Shown: in pieces, positions 23,413 to 34,435 of the stretch | Layout: each line of letters starts with the position of its first letter | How positions within the stretch are numbered: position 1 is the first letter of the stretch | Assembly: GCA_021014325.1 (NCBI GenBank) | Contig: CM037463.1 | Location: forward strand, 20,344,026 to 20,408,025 | Length of the DNA: 64,000 nt | Direction of reading: 5' to 3' | Source: Plazaster borealis | Taxonomy: Eukaryota > Echinodermata > Asteroidea > Forcipulatida > Labidiasteridae | Made by a program: the position numbers and the translations under genes | Notes under the pieces: model-generated | Told to the model about the DNA's origin: nothing | Databases searched by the model: none | What the model saw: the letters and a program-made list of their open reading frames with translations, nothing else

Positions 23413-24773
23413 ACTTAAATAGATCATGTGCTACCAGTGCTAACAATGTTGTAGGAATGTAGTTATACACATATCTGAATAGAATGACAGATTTTTCTCA
23501 GCAGTAAGAAGTCATAAACAGCTTGAAAGAGAAAAAACTTGAACAAATAAAATTTAAAATAAAATTAATATAAAATAAACAGCCACCATTTTTACAGAAT
23601 AATGAAAGCTAAACATATTTATAAGTTGGAAAATAATCTTATTTTCAGCTTCATTTTTCTTCTTGTGTATTCTTTTGCATATATTGTTTACTGATTGCAC
23701 ACCAGTTCGTTTTCAAAGACAGACCTTTCTCCCCCCCCCCCCCAAGTCGTGGCTAACACTCCCTTTTAGTCTCTGAATAAGATTTGAACGTCCCCAACTT
23801 TACACATACAAAAAAATGCCTAACTGAAAGCCAATCCTACTAATTATTTGGCCCCTGGCTGTGGATATCAATGTACTTTTAATATAGACGGTCGCACCTA
23901 GGGGCAGACTACCATAATTAGACAGGTTTTTTTCTTTTCTTTCTTTCCCAGTTTGCTTTTATGGCGTTCTCATCCTCGTTTGAACAATTGCCAGTTTGCC
24001 CTGGTGTATTCTGTTGCACAACCTTGCCCCCAATCTCTCCCTCCCCCCACAGGGGCAGCCCTTTTGTTGTTTGGATGTACCCACCCTGTGATGTTTTTGA
24101 GATTGCCTATTTGTTGACAACTTCCCCCCCCCCCTCCTCTTGTTTTTCTCTCTCCGGCTAGTTGGTCGGACATTTATTTGACAGTTTGCCTTTTGGGCAT
24201 TGGGGTCATTATGAAGTATTAGTGAAATACAGTCCGTCATGAATAAAGCATGAGGAAGGAAGTGTGTACCTTCACTGGTACTACACATTTCCCTCTGGCT
24301 TAAGATTACCTCTTTTTTGTTTTTCTTTGCCAGCAGGTTATTAATATTTTACTTTTTTTAAAGAATATTGCCAAAGACTCCTTTTTTACCGACGGGTGAA
24401 TTTGGACTCCAGAAAATAATCTACAATATCTTTAGGGGATTTTCCACAAAGCTCCCTTTCAAAAAAAAAAATTTTTTTTAATAAACGGAAGATTGCATTT
24501 ATGATTTGAAATTCTTTTATTGTGATCAAATTAAAACCAGCTAGTTTTTTGCTCAACATTGTAAATATTTACAAGGATTTGTTTTTATTAACCACTTCGC
24601 GTCGGTATTCACAAACAAAAATTTCAGAACTTTTCAAAGCTTCCGGAGTAATCGTTTTTCCTTTGAAAATGTTGTTGCCACAATGGAACCCTGACTTGAC
24701 AAAGGACAGGCAACAAAGGTTCTCATAATGAGCACCGGGATGTGTTATTTTCTTCTGAGAAAACACGAGTATG
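23413..24773. other. Intronic, nothing recognised
   Basis: C runs at 23731-23743 and 24124-24134. No exon signal found. Confidence 0.35.
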
Positions 24774-24992
24774 CTTTCACTGTGAACCGCAAAACCTTGG
24801 TCGCAAAACCCCGGTCAGAACCCACGGCTGATAATCTGCCATGGTAGGCTGAAATCTCGGACCACTTGAACTTGCCTCCCATAGAGCTGAATACAATGAT
24901 AAACAATGGTGGCAGCCTGTACATTCTTGTGAGCCACATTTGTATATAACAAAAGGACAAAGGTCTGAAATTGGGGAATACACAATAATCCA
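24774..24992 (-). mobile_element. Family K repeat
   Basis: Reverse complement of 43497-43700: shares accaaggttttgcgg-like ends, ctaccatggcagat and aggtctgaaattg. Confidence 0.65.
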
Positions 24993-25011
24993 CAGAAAAA
25001 AAGTAGATTTG

Positions 25012-25390
25012 GAGTAAAATAATAAAAACTTCTTGCAAGAAGTTTTTATTCCTATCTGAAAGCAAACAATTGTACAACAAGGGTGTTTTATCTTTCATCA
25101 TTTTCTTGCAACTTCGATGACCAATTGAGCCCAAATTTTCACAGGCTTGTTATTTTATGCATATGTTGGGATACACCAAGTGAGAACACTGGTCTTTGAC
25201 AATTACCAAACGTGTACAGGGGTCGATTTCACAAAACTCTTCGTAACTTATGACTAGTCCTAGGCAATGCTAAGAGATAGGACTAGTCTTAAGTTAGGAC
25301 CAGTACTTAAGACTAGTCCTATCTCTTAGCATTGCCTAGGACTAGTCCTAAGTTAGGAAGAGTTTTGTGCAATCGACCCCAGGGCCTTTA
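25012..25390 (+). mobile_element. Family A element, copy 5: right half, with another element nested in its end
   Basis: Starts at the central hairpin (aataataaaaacttc). The left half is missing. The right terminal repeat is split: cgtgtacag before and gggcctttaa after the family B element. Confidence 0.88.
25220..25379. mobile_element. Family B near-perfect palindromic element
   Basis: A 160-bp element with arms of about 75 bp: gggtcgatttcacaaaactc pairs with gagttttgtgcaatcgaccc, and the inner parts pair through aatgctaagagataggacta. It is flanked by CAG (25217-25219 and 25380-25382), fitting a 3-bp CWG target as reported for some Harbinger elements. No other copy in the window. Confidence 0.85.
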
Positions 25391-25486
25391 AGACTCTTCT
25401 TGTAAGCAAACAAATTAAAATTAAATAAAAACATAGAAATGCGCAAATTGATTCTGTGATGTTTTGGGTTTTTTATATTTTTATAG

Positions 25487-25555
25487 GATGTATGCCCGAA
25501 CAAGCTGCAAGGCATTTCTTCGATGACGCAAGTGTTCCTGAGAAGATTCCTGAAA
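25487..25555 (+). CDS. pea3: PEA3-subfamily ETS factor, 69-bp exon c (residues 215-238)
   Basis: A short exon with acceptor ttttatag and donor gtaagc. It starts with two bases that complete Gly215 and ends with one base of Ser238, so it is in phase with both neighbours and could be skipped without a frameshift. It reads CMPEQAARHFFDDASVPEK, the counterpart of vertebrate CMFEKGPRQFYDDTCVVPEK, just before the ETS domain. The vertebrate exon between the VKQEPRDF segment and this one (EVPSC..) has no recognised counterpart here, so either it is absent or it lies unseen in the 14.7-kb intron upstream. A long hairpin-forming transposon ends 107 bp before this exon. Confidence 0.93.
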
Positions 25556-25831
25556 GTAAGCAGTAAAACAAATTTTGTTAAACACACTAAGGATGAGAGG
25601 CCGCTGAGCTGTGAACCAGTTACATACAATATTAAATATCCCATTATCTTTTAGCTGGTAAACTCTTTGGGGGGGTTTTTTGTTTCGGAAATGAAGTTTT
25701 CTGCGCTTGGTTTATTTGTATGCTCAGTGCTTACATGCCTCAGGTTGTTTCTAGATTTTTGTATTTTTACAAGTCAATGTTACTTTTATTTATGGTGGTT
25801 GTTTGTTTGTTTCATCTTGTTCTTGTTTTAA

Positions 25832-26188
25832 AGGGAGGGTATACCTTTGGTAATTACTCCAAAAATTAATGACCATAAAAACTTACTTGGTAAGAAGCAC
25901 TGCAGCTGTTGATAATGTACAACATTTTGAGAAACAATTCCCTTCTAAGAAATGTGGTTGTAGAGAAAGGGATTAAACAAAAATTCAATCTGTGTATTCC
26001 AACTACGGATTATTCTTCCTGCATGGACATAACCGCTCCAGATTTTCAGCGTTATCTCAAAACACTACCACCTTCTGAAATGAAATTTTCACAGCTTAGT
26101 TTTTGTGTATATACCCACATTATATGTAGGATTAAAACAATTGAGCGGTTCCAAAAAACCAAAGCTACACTTTGCCTTTGAGCCCTCC
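25832..26188 (+). mobile_element. Family C' element
   Basis: Begins aaagggagggtatacctttg and ends tttgcctttgagccctccc, with ataaccgctccagattttc in the core. Confidence 0.7.
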
Positions 26189-27480
26189 CTCTTCACTCTA
26201 TCAAACCGATTCCAAGGAAATAAAAACCCATGGAAAATTCTGGGGAAAATTTAACACCCAGCCACTCCCTGTTCATTTCACACCTGATGCAAATTTCCTG
26301 GGGAAGCATACCAAATACCAAAAACCAAAAGGTATAATTTGCCTTAAATCTGTGCTTGGTAAAGTTAGAGACCCAAGTTAGAAGTATTTGGGTCAACTTT
26401 AGATCTGTGTGGACGTACAATTCCACTATTACTTCACATGACCCAGTCCTGCATATTATGCAACCAGAAAAGATAGCAATGGATTCCTAAGAATCCTTGG
26501 ATCTATTTTCTGGTATTTTGCGCCCATAAATGCTCCACCAGATGGAGACAATTAAGACAAAATGACTGAAGAGGGGGAAGAAAGAAAAAAAAGATAGAAA
26601 GAGTAAAAAGATCTGTTTTCTCATGAATGATTGAGCAGATCGGTAAGGTTTTTAACTCCGAATAAGTCTGGCCCAAGTAAAAGAAGAAAAAAAAAGAAGA
26701 GAATCACTGGATTGTAATCAGTTAGCCGTCAGTACAAGAGGATTGCTAATTCATCACTGTGACAAAGCCCCCCCCCCCCCTATCGGCAGTTCAGGGCATG
26801 ATTACTTAACGGACAATATGCTAGATGCATTAACCGCTATGACCACATTCAGAGTAGATCTCATCCGCTGAAGGAGTGTATGCTGTAAGTTTTTTGTTTT
26901 GGGGAGGGTTTTTTTTTTCCTTGGGGGGGGGGAGCTTATAGAACTAGCTCTCCCTGAGGCTGAGCAAGTGCAACTATGGCGGAAGGTGACACCCCACAAA
27001 ACGACAAAAAACGGACGGCTATGGGGGAGCCATTCATCAGGCGAACAGGTTCTTATTAACTTTGCCTGACTGGCCAGCCTGTTATTAAACGTGGAAAAAA
27101 GAAAGAAGAAGAAGAATAGAAAAAAGGGGAGCCTGTTTTTTGTTTGTAGCTTAATTTCACACTAATGGGACTTGACATATGCTATAAAAACAATCTGTCC
27201 GAATCATCTTGGATGTTGGATTGTTCGGGTTTTTTTTTAGAAAGAGCTGGATCAGTTCAGACAACGTAGACGTTATGTTTGGATTTAAATTGCTCAAAAA
27301 TAATGTTTTAAATGAAGAAAGAAAAAAAATTGAAATAAATCTCAGATGACTTTAATTGTTCCCCCAAAAAAGTTTCTTTGCTAGTCTCTTACAAAAAAAA
27401 CAGTGGAATGGAATTAGCTTATTAGCTTAACAGCGTGGTTGTTTTACAAATTTGGTGTGGATAGATTTTACCTTGGTTGG
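26189..27480. other. Intronic, repeat-poor
   Basis: Purine-rich tracts (gaaagaaaaaaaag type), 13 C at 26768-26780 and 10 G at 26923-26932. No exon seen. Confidence 0.3.
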
Positions 27481-27486
27481 GAACAA

Positions 27487-27654
27487 CAGGCCTGGAATTT
27501 CATCTTTGAGAGGGCAAGGCCATTTTCATTTTGCAAAGGGCACTTCCATTGGAAAATCTGAAAGTCTATGGGACACTTTTGAAGGGGCACCAAGGCCAAG
27601 ACCAGGGGCAACGGAGACCATTGCCTCCGTGGCCTTCGTGTAATTCCAGGCCTG
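27487..27654 (+). mobile_element. Family BB hAT-like element with 6-bp target duplication
   Basis: 168 bp with ends caggcctggaatttc and taattccaggcctg, flanked by GAACAA at 27481-27486 and 27655-27660. Confidence 0.9.
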
Positions 27655-27788
27655 GAACAATGTGGACGGTAGTTGGAGTTGAACCGGTAAAGTCTGGCAA
27701 ACTTGTGTAATGATAGTCAACTATTAACAGTGCTTCTTAGCAGTCCTCATGTTGGAGGTACCCCTACTCTGTTGGTATTTTTGATTTA

Positions 27789-28015
27789 CCAGTAGTAATA
27801 ATAATATTAATACTAGCATTTCTAAGCACATTTTTTCCCAATGGTTGCAATGCGCTGAGAACGATAGTTCCAGAGAGGAAAACTGCATTGTGCAGGAACC
27901 TTAAGATGAAAATAGGTGTGACTTGAGTTAATGTTTGAGTTGATAAATAGAGTTGCAAGTACGATTCTTGAGAGGTAGAAAGTTGTAGCATCTGGGCCCA
28001 GCTACTGAGAGGGCC
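27789..28015 (-). mobile_element. LINE or SINE 3' remnant
   Basis: An ataataatattaat tail with aatgcgctgag on the opposite strand resembles the LINE 3' ends at 10860 and 22609. Diverged. Confidence 0.4.
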
Positions 28016-28025
28016 TCGTCACCTG

Positions 28026-28193
28026 CGGCCTGGATTTTCAACTTTGAGAGGGCAAGGCCATTTTTCATTTTGTAAAGGGCACTTCCATTGGAAAATGTTT
28101 AAGTCTATGCGAAACTTCTTAAGGGTTACCAAGTCCAAGACCAGGGGCAACAGAGACCATGGCCTCCGCGACCTCCTTGTAATTCTTGGCCTG
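28026..28193 (+). mobile_element. Family BB hAT-like element with 6-bp target duplication
   Basis: Also exactly 168 bp, with ends cggcctgg and attcttggcctg, flanked by CACCTG at 28020-28025 and 28194-28199. It lies 149 bp upstream of pea3 exon d. Confidence 0.9.
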
Positions 28194-28341
28194 CACCTGC
28201 ATGCTTGAATGTGCGATGTATTTTTTAAGTTACGCTCCGAGGAGAGGTCACTTTGGTATGGGATGCTGAGATCAAAGTGAGTCTATTATGAGAGAAGTTA
28301 CTCACCAAATTGTTTTCGGGTTTTTTTTCTCTGTTCATCAG

Positions 28342-28505
28342 GTGAGACAAAACCTGAGGTTTTCCGTGAGGGTCCACCATACCAGCGTCGAGGGTCGCTT
28401 CAGCTGTGGCAGTTTCTTGTGACGCTGCTTGAGGATCCGGCCAATGGCGCCTTCATAGCTTGGACGGGCCGTGGATTGGAGTTCAAGTTGATTGAACCAG
28501 AAGAG
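28342..28505 (+). CDS. pea3: PEA3-subfamily ETS factor, exon d: first half of the ETS domain (residues 238-292)
   Basis: The acceptor ttcatcag and donor gtcagt bound this exon. After REGPPYQRRGSLQLWQFL, nearly identical to vertebrate ETV1/5, it encodes helix 1, the beta-hairpin and the start of helix 2 of the winged helix-turn-helix ETS domain (from about residue 255), ending LIEPEE. The intron after Glu292 is phase 0 and splits the domain between EPEE and VARRW, the position I know from vertebrate PEA3 genes. The donor has C at +3 (gtcagt), which is less common, but the join to the next exon is exact. Confidence 0.97.
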
Positions 28506-28774
28506 GTCAGTAAACTTGTTCAGTTGTTATTTTTCCTTTAATTTTTGTTGGAAATTGCAGTTTTTCCCGCATAAACCAAAAAAATTGTTTGCCATGTGCG
28601 GTATTTAAAAGAATGATCCCTTTCCTAACCAAAGTTTGCATCAGACTATGCAGGTATTTTAACCCCATACAATTAAAAAAATTGCTTTATTTTTTTCGTG
28701 CTCTTCCTGAGATTTGTTTTAAAGCCAGGGTGACATAGTTTGTTAATTTGATGTATTGGTTTTGGGTTTTTCAG

Positions 28775-29140
28775 GTGGCCAGACGATGGGGCATCCAGAA
28801 GAACCGACCAGCCATGAACTACGACAAGCTCTCCCGCTCGCTGCGCTACTACTACGAGAAGGGCATCATGCAGAAGGTCGCCGGGGAACGCTACGTCTAC
28901 AAATTTGTCTGCGACCCCGAGGCGTTGTTCATGATGGCGTTTCCGGATGGGATCCGCACCCCACTCCGTACGGCCATGCAGACCACGCCGGATCACAGCG
29001 TGCCGGCCAGCCAAGTGGTCAAAGTCAAGGAGGAGCCCGTTTTCTCCATGCAGACGCCAGATCATCACGACATGTACGTTCCCGAGATGGGGCCGGCATG
29101 CCCTCCATTACAGCATCACTTGGAGGGTTGTGCTTACTAG
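28775..29140 (+). CDS. pea3: PEA3-subfamily ETS factor, terminal exon e: second half of the ETS domain, C-terminus and stop (residues 293-413)
   Basis: This exon encodes the DNA-recognition part of the ETS domain, from [19 protein letters not shown] through the recognition helix [17 protein letters not shown] to about residue 344. Arg313 and Arg316 are the two arginines that contact the GGA core in ETS proteins. The run is almost identical to vertebrate ETV1/4/5. The tail is diverged but has a fourth SUMO-type motif, VKEE (Lys377), and ends EGCAY, like EGYVY/EGFAY at the end of ETV1/ETV5. The stop TAG is at 29138-29140. The preceding intron (28506-28774) is 269 bp with acceptor tttttcag. No frameshift or stop interrupts the five exons, so the gene looks functional. 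Confidence 0.97.
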   Translation: MARRWGIQKNRPAMNYDKLSRSLRYYYEKGIMQKVAGERYVYKFVCDPEALFMMAFPDGIRTPLRTAMQTTPDHSVPASQVVKVKEEPVFSMQTPDHHDMYVPEMGPACPPLQHHLEGCAY

Positions 29141-29990
29141 AGAAACGAGATATACGTTAAGGAAAGCCCTCTATAACCCGACAGCTGCTTTTTTTTGTTT
29201 TTTTGTTTTCTGTGTATCTGTGTTTCTCGGTACTAAGATGTCATTAAGTTCATTGTGTGCGAGTTCATTATTTGTAACTTTTGTCTGTATGGGTTGGGGT
29301 TGTTTGTTTTGGGTTTTTTCACTTTTATTTTTAACTTTTTTTGGGTGGGGGATTGTTATGCTTAATTTGGGAAAGATGATTACGGGCTTGGAATTAAAAT
29401 CGCTTTGTTTTAGGATTTATTGTTGTTGTATCTTGGACAGCACTCGATTTTGAGTTGAACCAGGTTTTGTATTAACGTCTGCTTGTGCTGGGCAGATATA
29501 TTGGAACACTCTGGTAAAGTTTGTTGTCGACATTTCTATTGTTTTTTTACCCGATCCCCTGTTTTTTTTGTTTTTATGACAAATGTTTAATCGTTTGAGA
29601 CGATTGTGTGTACTCTCTGCTGTAGATGAAACCAGAGCTATCGGCTACATTAATAGAGTGTACTTGTATTGTTATTATTTTTTTGTTTGTATTTGTTGTG
29701 GGGAGAGGGTGAGTTTTGTGTTTACTTCATCCGTTAACAGTGATTGCCTACATTAGAACAGTTCTCTAAGTAGATTTATCTAACGAGGTTAACGCAGAAC
29801 ATTTTGTACACATTTATACTTTGGATATGAACAGTCTGCGTTTTGTATCGTACAATTTCAGGAAGTGTTTAAAATATCAGAAGAAAAAACATGTCTGATT
29901 GGAAAAGTAAGTGGAGAGAGCAAGTTTATCTCGGTCAGACGACAATGCTGTGACAGAAGTGTTTTATGTCATCATCGGTTCAACTTGAAC

Positions 29991-30100
29991 TGGGCCCAGC
30001 GGGGTGCTAGCGTGGTATTCTGCGCTTGCGGCCGGGCTACGGCTCGTAGAAGTACGTGCTTCAAAAGGCTGCGTTAGCAGCTCCATGAAATTGGGCCTAG
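29991..30100. mobile_element. Family D-like fragment
   Basis: tgggcccag at the left and agcagctccatgaaattggg at the right. The inside is GC-rich and unlike other copies. Confidence 0.4.
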
Positions 30101-30144
30101 TTGGGTTTTTTTGTTTCCCCCTTGGAATGGTTAACATTATAACA

Positions 30145-30392
30145 GGAGGATCAGGTTGGCTTAGTGGTTTCTTTCCCTGCCTTTCACCTCTGTGGACCCC
30201 GGTTCGAATCTCATCTCAGACCTGGAGCCTTGCATGTGGATTGGGTTTTCGGTCCCTACCTGATTGCATGGGTTTTTACCCATTTTGGGTTTTCCTCCCA
30301 CATCTAAAACTGAACATTTCTTCTCGTTTCATATTCATCCTGTTGTTGGCGCTAATTGTGGTGTTGGATGTGTAATAAAACAAATTAAAAAC
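30145..30392 (+). mobile_element. tRNA-derived SINE in the pea3 3' flank
   Basis: A-box-like tggcttagtgg at 30156 and B box ggttcgaatctc at 30200, followed by a tRNA-unrelated body (ggagccttgcatgtgg, ttttcctcccacatc) and an A-rich end with AATAAA. Confidence 0.75.
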
Positions 30393-30417
30393 TCAAATTT
30401 ATGACCTCACTTTGAAT

Positions 30418-30700
30418 GACCAATCAGTGGCTCTCGAGTCATGAGCGAAGGGGGTGGGCTGACCAACTGGCATCCACAGCCAATCGGAAGGGAGGATTAT
30501 GTGGCATCAGTTTTAGCCAGGCCGTTTGATGGGACCAATGGATGGTTGCTGCCAGTTTGCGCCAACTATTGACTTCGCTTTGAGCTGTGTATTTGTCAAG
30601 TTTTCCAATTGGTGTGTCATGTAAAAATGCTTCATCAACCAATAGACCCCTAGTGTGTGACGTCACAAGCTCAAACAGCACCCTCACTGGGGTCAAAGGA
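30418..30700. promoter_or_regulatory. Cluster of CCAAT motifs with a CRE-like palindrome
   Basis: ccaat occurs on the plus strand near 30421, 30480, 30536, 30604 and 30639, with tgacgtca at 30659-30666. Promoter-like by composition only. It may be part of an unrecognised repeat. Confidence 0.25.
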
Positions 30701-32373
30701 AAAGCATTTGGCTGTGCGTGGCACGTACACACATGCCTTTTTGTCCCTGTTGTTTTACCTCAGCGACGGCGACTTATGCAGGGGTTCTGTTAAGAAACCT
30801 TACAAGTCACTCTTTAATTATCATTTTGAATCTTTTTTCGCCTTTGAAGACGAAAGATGACTGCATTTCGCGACAGCAAGTGCAACTTTCTATTTCCAAA
30901 TCAGTAGTTGGGTTAATACCCTAATTTGGCAAAGTTGGCTTCTGACAGAAGATTTGTAAAAGATTCAAATAATTCTGCCACTATATTTTTCTTAATTTCT
31001 TAATCATTATTTTTTTCATAAGAAAACTGGTAATTTTTTTGTCCTGACTGCAGCTTTAGTCAAGTTTGTATTACATGTTTACCAAAGGATAGTACTTTTA
31101 AAAAAAATATATTTGTAAAAATACAAATCTTCCTTTGAAAAAGACACAATTTTAATCACATTTTTTTGTTAAAGTTCAGGATCATTTCGAATTACTCCTG
31201 AGATATTTTTTAAAACTTTAAACTATTGAGGATTCTTTACAAAAAAAACCACACACACACAAAAAAAAATAATAAAAATGTACAAATTAAAGTATGTTCG
31301 TAGGTCATGTGACATTTTAGTTTTTAAAAGAGAACAAGATTAGATCTTTCACCATAGAGAGTACTTGTAGTTTATTCAGATGGCAGGGCACGGGTACTTT
31401 TTTCATTGAATGAATGTATAAGGGCGTGGTGGCCCTGGGATATGTATAAAAAAAAAGTTTTTTGTACAGAATCATTAAGGAGATTCAGTTGAATGGGTGA
31501 ATGCTTTTAATAATCATTGACAGTTTCTTCTACGTAAAACACGCCTGTAGAACAGGGGCTGTACAAATACTGTATCGATAAAGAGACAAAATTTATGGTG
31601 TTTTTTCAAGCTCGCTGTAAAGTTTAAGAAAACCCCTTTCTTTCTTCAATATATTTTTGTCACTGAAATTTTAAAAAACGAAGAATGTAGACTTATAAAG
31701 AGAAATAATTAAAAAAAAATAATAATGATACTAATTTTTTTATTATGAACAGATCAAAAACTATGAAGGATTGAGCATGAGAGTGGTAAATTGAAAGTAT
31801 GGTGTGTTTAAAATTACGTGTATTATATGGAACTGAAGATGATATTTTCAAGAACAATCAGTGATTGTGAAGTTGAGCAACAAGCTATTTATAGCAACAT
31901 CTGTCTTTGGTTTTTAAACTTTTTAATATGTAACTGTGTCGGGAAAAAGGACAAATCAATGTTCTGAAATTGTTGTCATTTTCCTTAAGTCCGTACAATT
32001 ATAAGAAATATGGAAGCTGTTGCTGTCGACCCCCCGATGTTATTATACACTGTTAAAAAGAAGTCCTGCGTGTCAGCAGTGATTGTGTCTAAAGTTAACA
32101 ATTTTCTTTTGTAATTTGCCTAATCATTGGATGACAGGCTGTTCAAGACAACAACAAAAAGGATAAATCATTATTAAAATAAATAATGTGGCGATTCTTG
32201 CTCAGATCTTGAAACAGATGATGTGTACACTTGGCTGTTTCGCTACGACCTTGCTCGTATTTGTGTGGTACAGGTCAAAGGTCACGGTGGCTGTTTTTAC
32301 ATGGGATGATTTCGTTAGATTCAACTTTGAACTGACAATCCAAATTTGAGAGTGTGACATGTCTCACTGCTCT

Positions 32374-32566
32374 GGGCCCAATTTCATAGAGCTGCTTAAG
32401 CAGAAAATACTGCTTAAACAATTTCTGCTTAGCAAAAATAAGCAGCATACCAGCCAAAGATAGTACATGTGAGATGGTATTTTGGCTGGTAACCTTATTC
32501 TGGTAAGCATAGTTTTATTGTGCTAAGTTACTTTTTTTGCTTAAGCAGCTCTATGAAAATGGGCCC
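32374..32566. mobile_element. Family D palindromic element
   Basis: A complete copy: gggcccaatttcatagagc at the left, gcttaagcagctctatg..gggccc at the right, and inner pair ataccagccaaag / ttttggctggtaacc. Confidence 0.9.
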
Positions 32567-32890
32567 AGGTCAGTTTTTGGTGAACTATCTTCCCAGGTTC
32601 ACAAGTCTTGTACCCTGACTGCTTTAAACTCCCTGCAGTGCCCTGTATTAAGCCAATTAGTGACATGCATGGTGTGAATTACTACTTGTTCAGAAACTGC
32701 ATAAGAATTCTAGGAACGACGATTAAAGTCAAGGCTTACAAAAGTTCAAAGCTGGGTTTTTTTCCAAACTTTTTTGGCGTCTCGAATGGAGCGTTCACAA
32801 AGGTCGTTTAAGGTCACACGACCTTATTTGACATCATAGATAGTGCCGATATAATCGGCCCTGCCAATACACGGCCCAAAAATCAGCACA

Positions 32891-33083
32891 GGGCCCAATT
32901 TCAGAGAGCTGCTAAAGCAGAAAATACTGCTTAAACAATTTCTGCTTAGCAAAAATAAGCAGGATACCAGCCACAGATAGTACATGTGAGATGGTATTTT
33001 GGCTGGTAACCTTATTCTGGTAAGCATAATTTTGTTGTGCTGAGCTACTTTTTGTGCTTAAGCAGCTCTATGAAATTGGCCCC
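32891..33083. mobile_element. Family D palindromic element
   Basis: Nearly identical to the copy 517 bp upstream and in the same orientation. Confidence 0.9.
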
Positions 33084-33084
33084 A

Positions 33085-33720
33085 GTTTAATCAGTCAGGG
33101 GGCTACGGTTTAAAACAATTACATCAAAAAGTGAGTCGGTAAATTGTAATATTCACAGCTTTGGCTCTGACTTCAGCTCTTGTAAATGAAGCCATGTGTG
33201 CTCAGACAGGGAGTTATCAAAATGGCCGACAGAGCATAAAACTGAGGTTTTTAACTAAAATGTCCATGAACAATGGCACCAACAATGGTACCTTGAACAA
33301 TGGCCTGTTGTGATTTCATTGTCCCTTGTTGATTCCCCTTGAAGTGTACGTTTAAATAAAATAATTATGATGACCAAAACAAAAAAATTAAAAAATAGTA
33401 TTATAATAACTTTATTAGATCAAAACCATATTGTGAAATTTTGCGCATATTATATGTGAGCTTCAAGTCAGTCAAGCCGTTGCCGTGACAACTTTTTTCA
33501 TGTACTGAATAAAAAGGTTTGTTTAAGGTTAAAAACTGTCAACCCTCATTTGTGAAACTTGTCCATTATGTGGTAACATGAACGTTATACATGTGTGTGT
33601 TTAACAGCTTAACCCTCCTACACTGTGGTAGATAAGGGAGCCAATTGTCTCTCGCCAGTCAAAACCATTTGCACGCTTCACTGACCATGCAAGGTTGGGT
33701 ACACATAGCTCTGTGTTGCA
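33085..33720. other. Intergenic, nothing recognised
   Basis: AT-rich, with AATAAA at 33509. No open frame of interest. Confidence 0.35.
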
Positions 33721-33724
33721 GTCA

Positions 33725-33905
33725 GTCTGTGGACTTTCCTTTGGTCTGTACACTTATGGAAAAATCCTATTCTTCAACACTGTAAAACAAAAAAACTGTG
33801 TGGAGGTGTGTAAGTCCACATAGTGTTTTGAGTCCCTACATTATGTGGACCTCTTTTGTTCTCAGGTCCACACTTCGTGTTTAGCGTTAAAACACTTTGA
33901 TCTAA
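33725..33905. mobile_element. Family R repeat
   Basis: Contains gtccctacattatgtggacc and tttgttctcaggtccacact, the inverted counterpart of 22395-22592. Confidence 0.6.
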
Positions 33906-34274
33906 CGGTAAAGCTATGGAATGTGTACAAAGCATCAGGCAAAGTTTGAGGAATGGATTTTTGAAGGGTTATGAATGGTCAAGTAGTAGGAGGGTTAACT
34001 TTGTAATGGCTCAATAGCTTATGAATAATTATGTAATGTCCCAACATCGGAACAAGATATATAATATAAATACCATATAAATAATGAAAATGTAAAGTTA
34101 AAGTCCCCATAGTGATTTTCCTGTACTTTTTTTTAAATTTTCTCTCTCTCTCTCTAGCTTGAACTATAGGGAAGTAGAAGAAGAAAAAATCTTCCTCCCG
34201 CATAAGTTGATTAAATTATGGAAATATGTGAAGAAGTTTGTGTGACTGATTAATTTCTAAAAAACAAAATTTAG

Positions 34275-34435
34275 CCAGAGCAACCTGCCCGGCAGTGTGC
34301 GCGCAATTCTTGTTTTTGCATAAATTTGGTTCAGAAGTGATGTCACAGGTCACATAATTCAAAGGCCATCTGACCCGTATTGCGTCACTTCTAAGCTACG
34401 CAAAACACGATGTTTGCTGTGCGCACGCTGCCTTA
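34275..34435. mobile_element. Family X palindrome with CRE-like core
   Basis: ggcagtgtgcgcgca pairs with tgtgcgcacgctgcc, and agaagtgatgtcacaggtc pairs with ggccatctgacccgtattgcgtcactt-like sequence. A related core is at 41820. Confidence 0.6.

Larger units (their letters stand above)
29141..32200 (+). other. Probable 3' UTR and downstream flank of pea3; end not resolved
   Basis: AT-rich, mostly free of transposons, with T-rich runs just after the stop codon. Candidate AATAAA signals are at 30374 (inside a SINE tail) and 32178. I cannot tell which, if either, ends the transcript. The stretch 30860-32170 contains no gene or repeat that I recognise. Confidence 0.4.
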
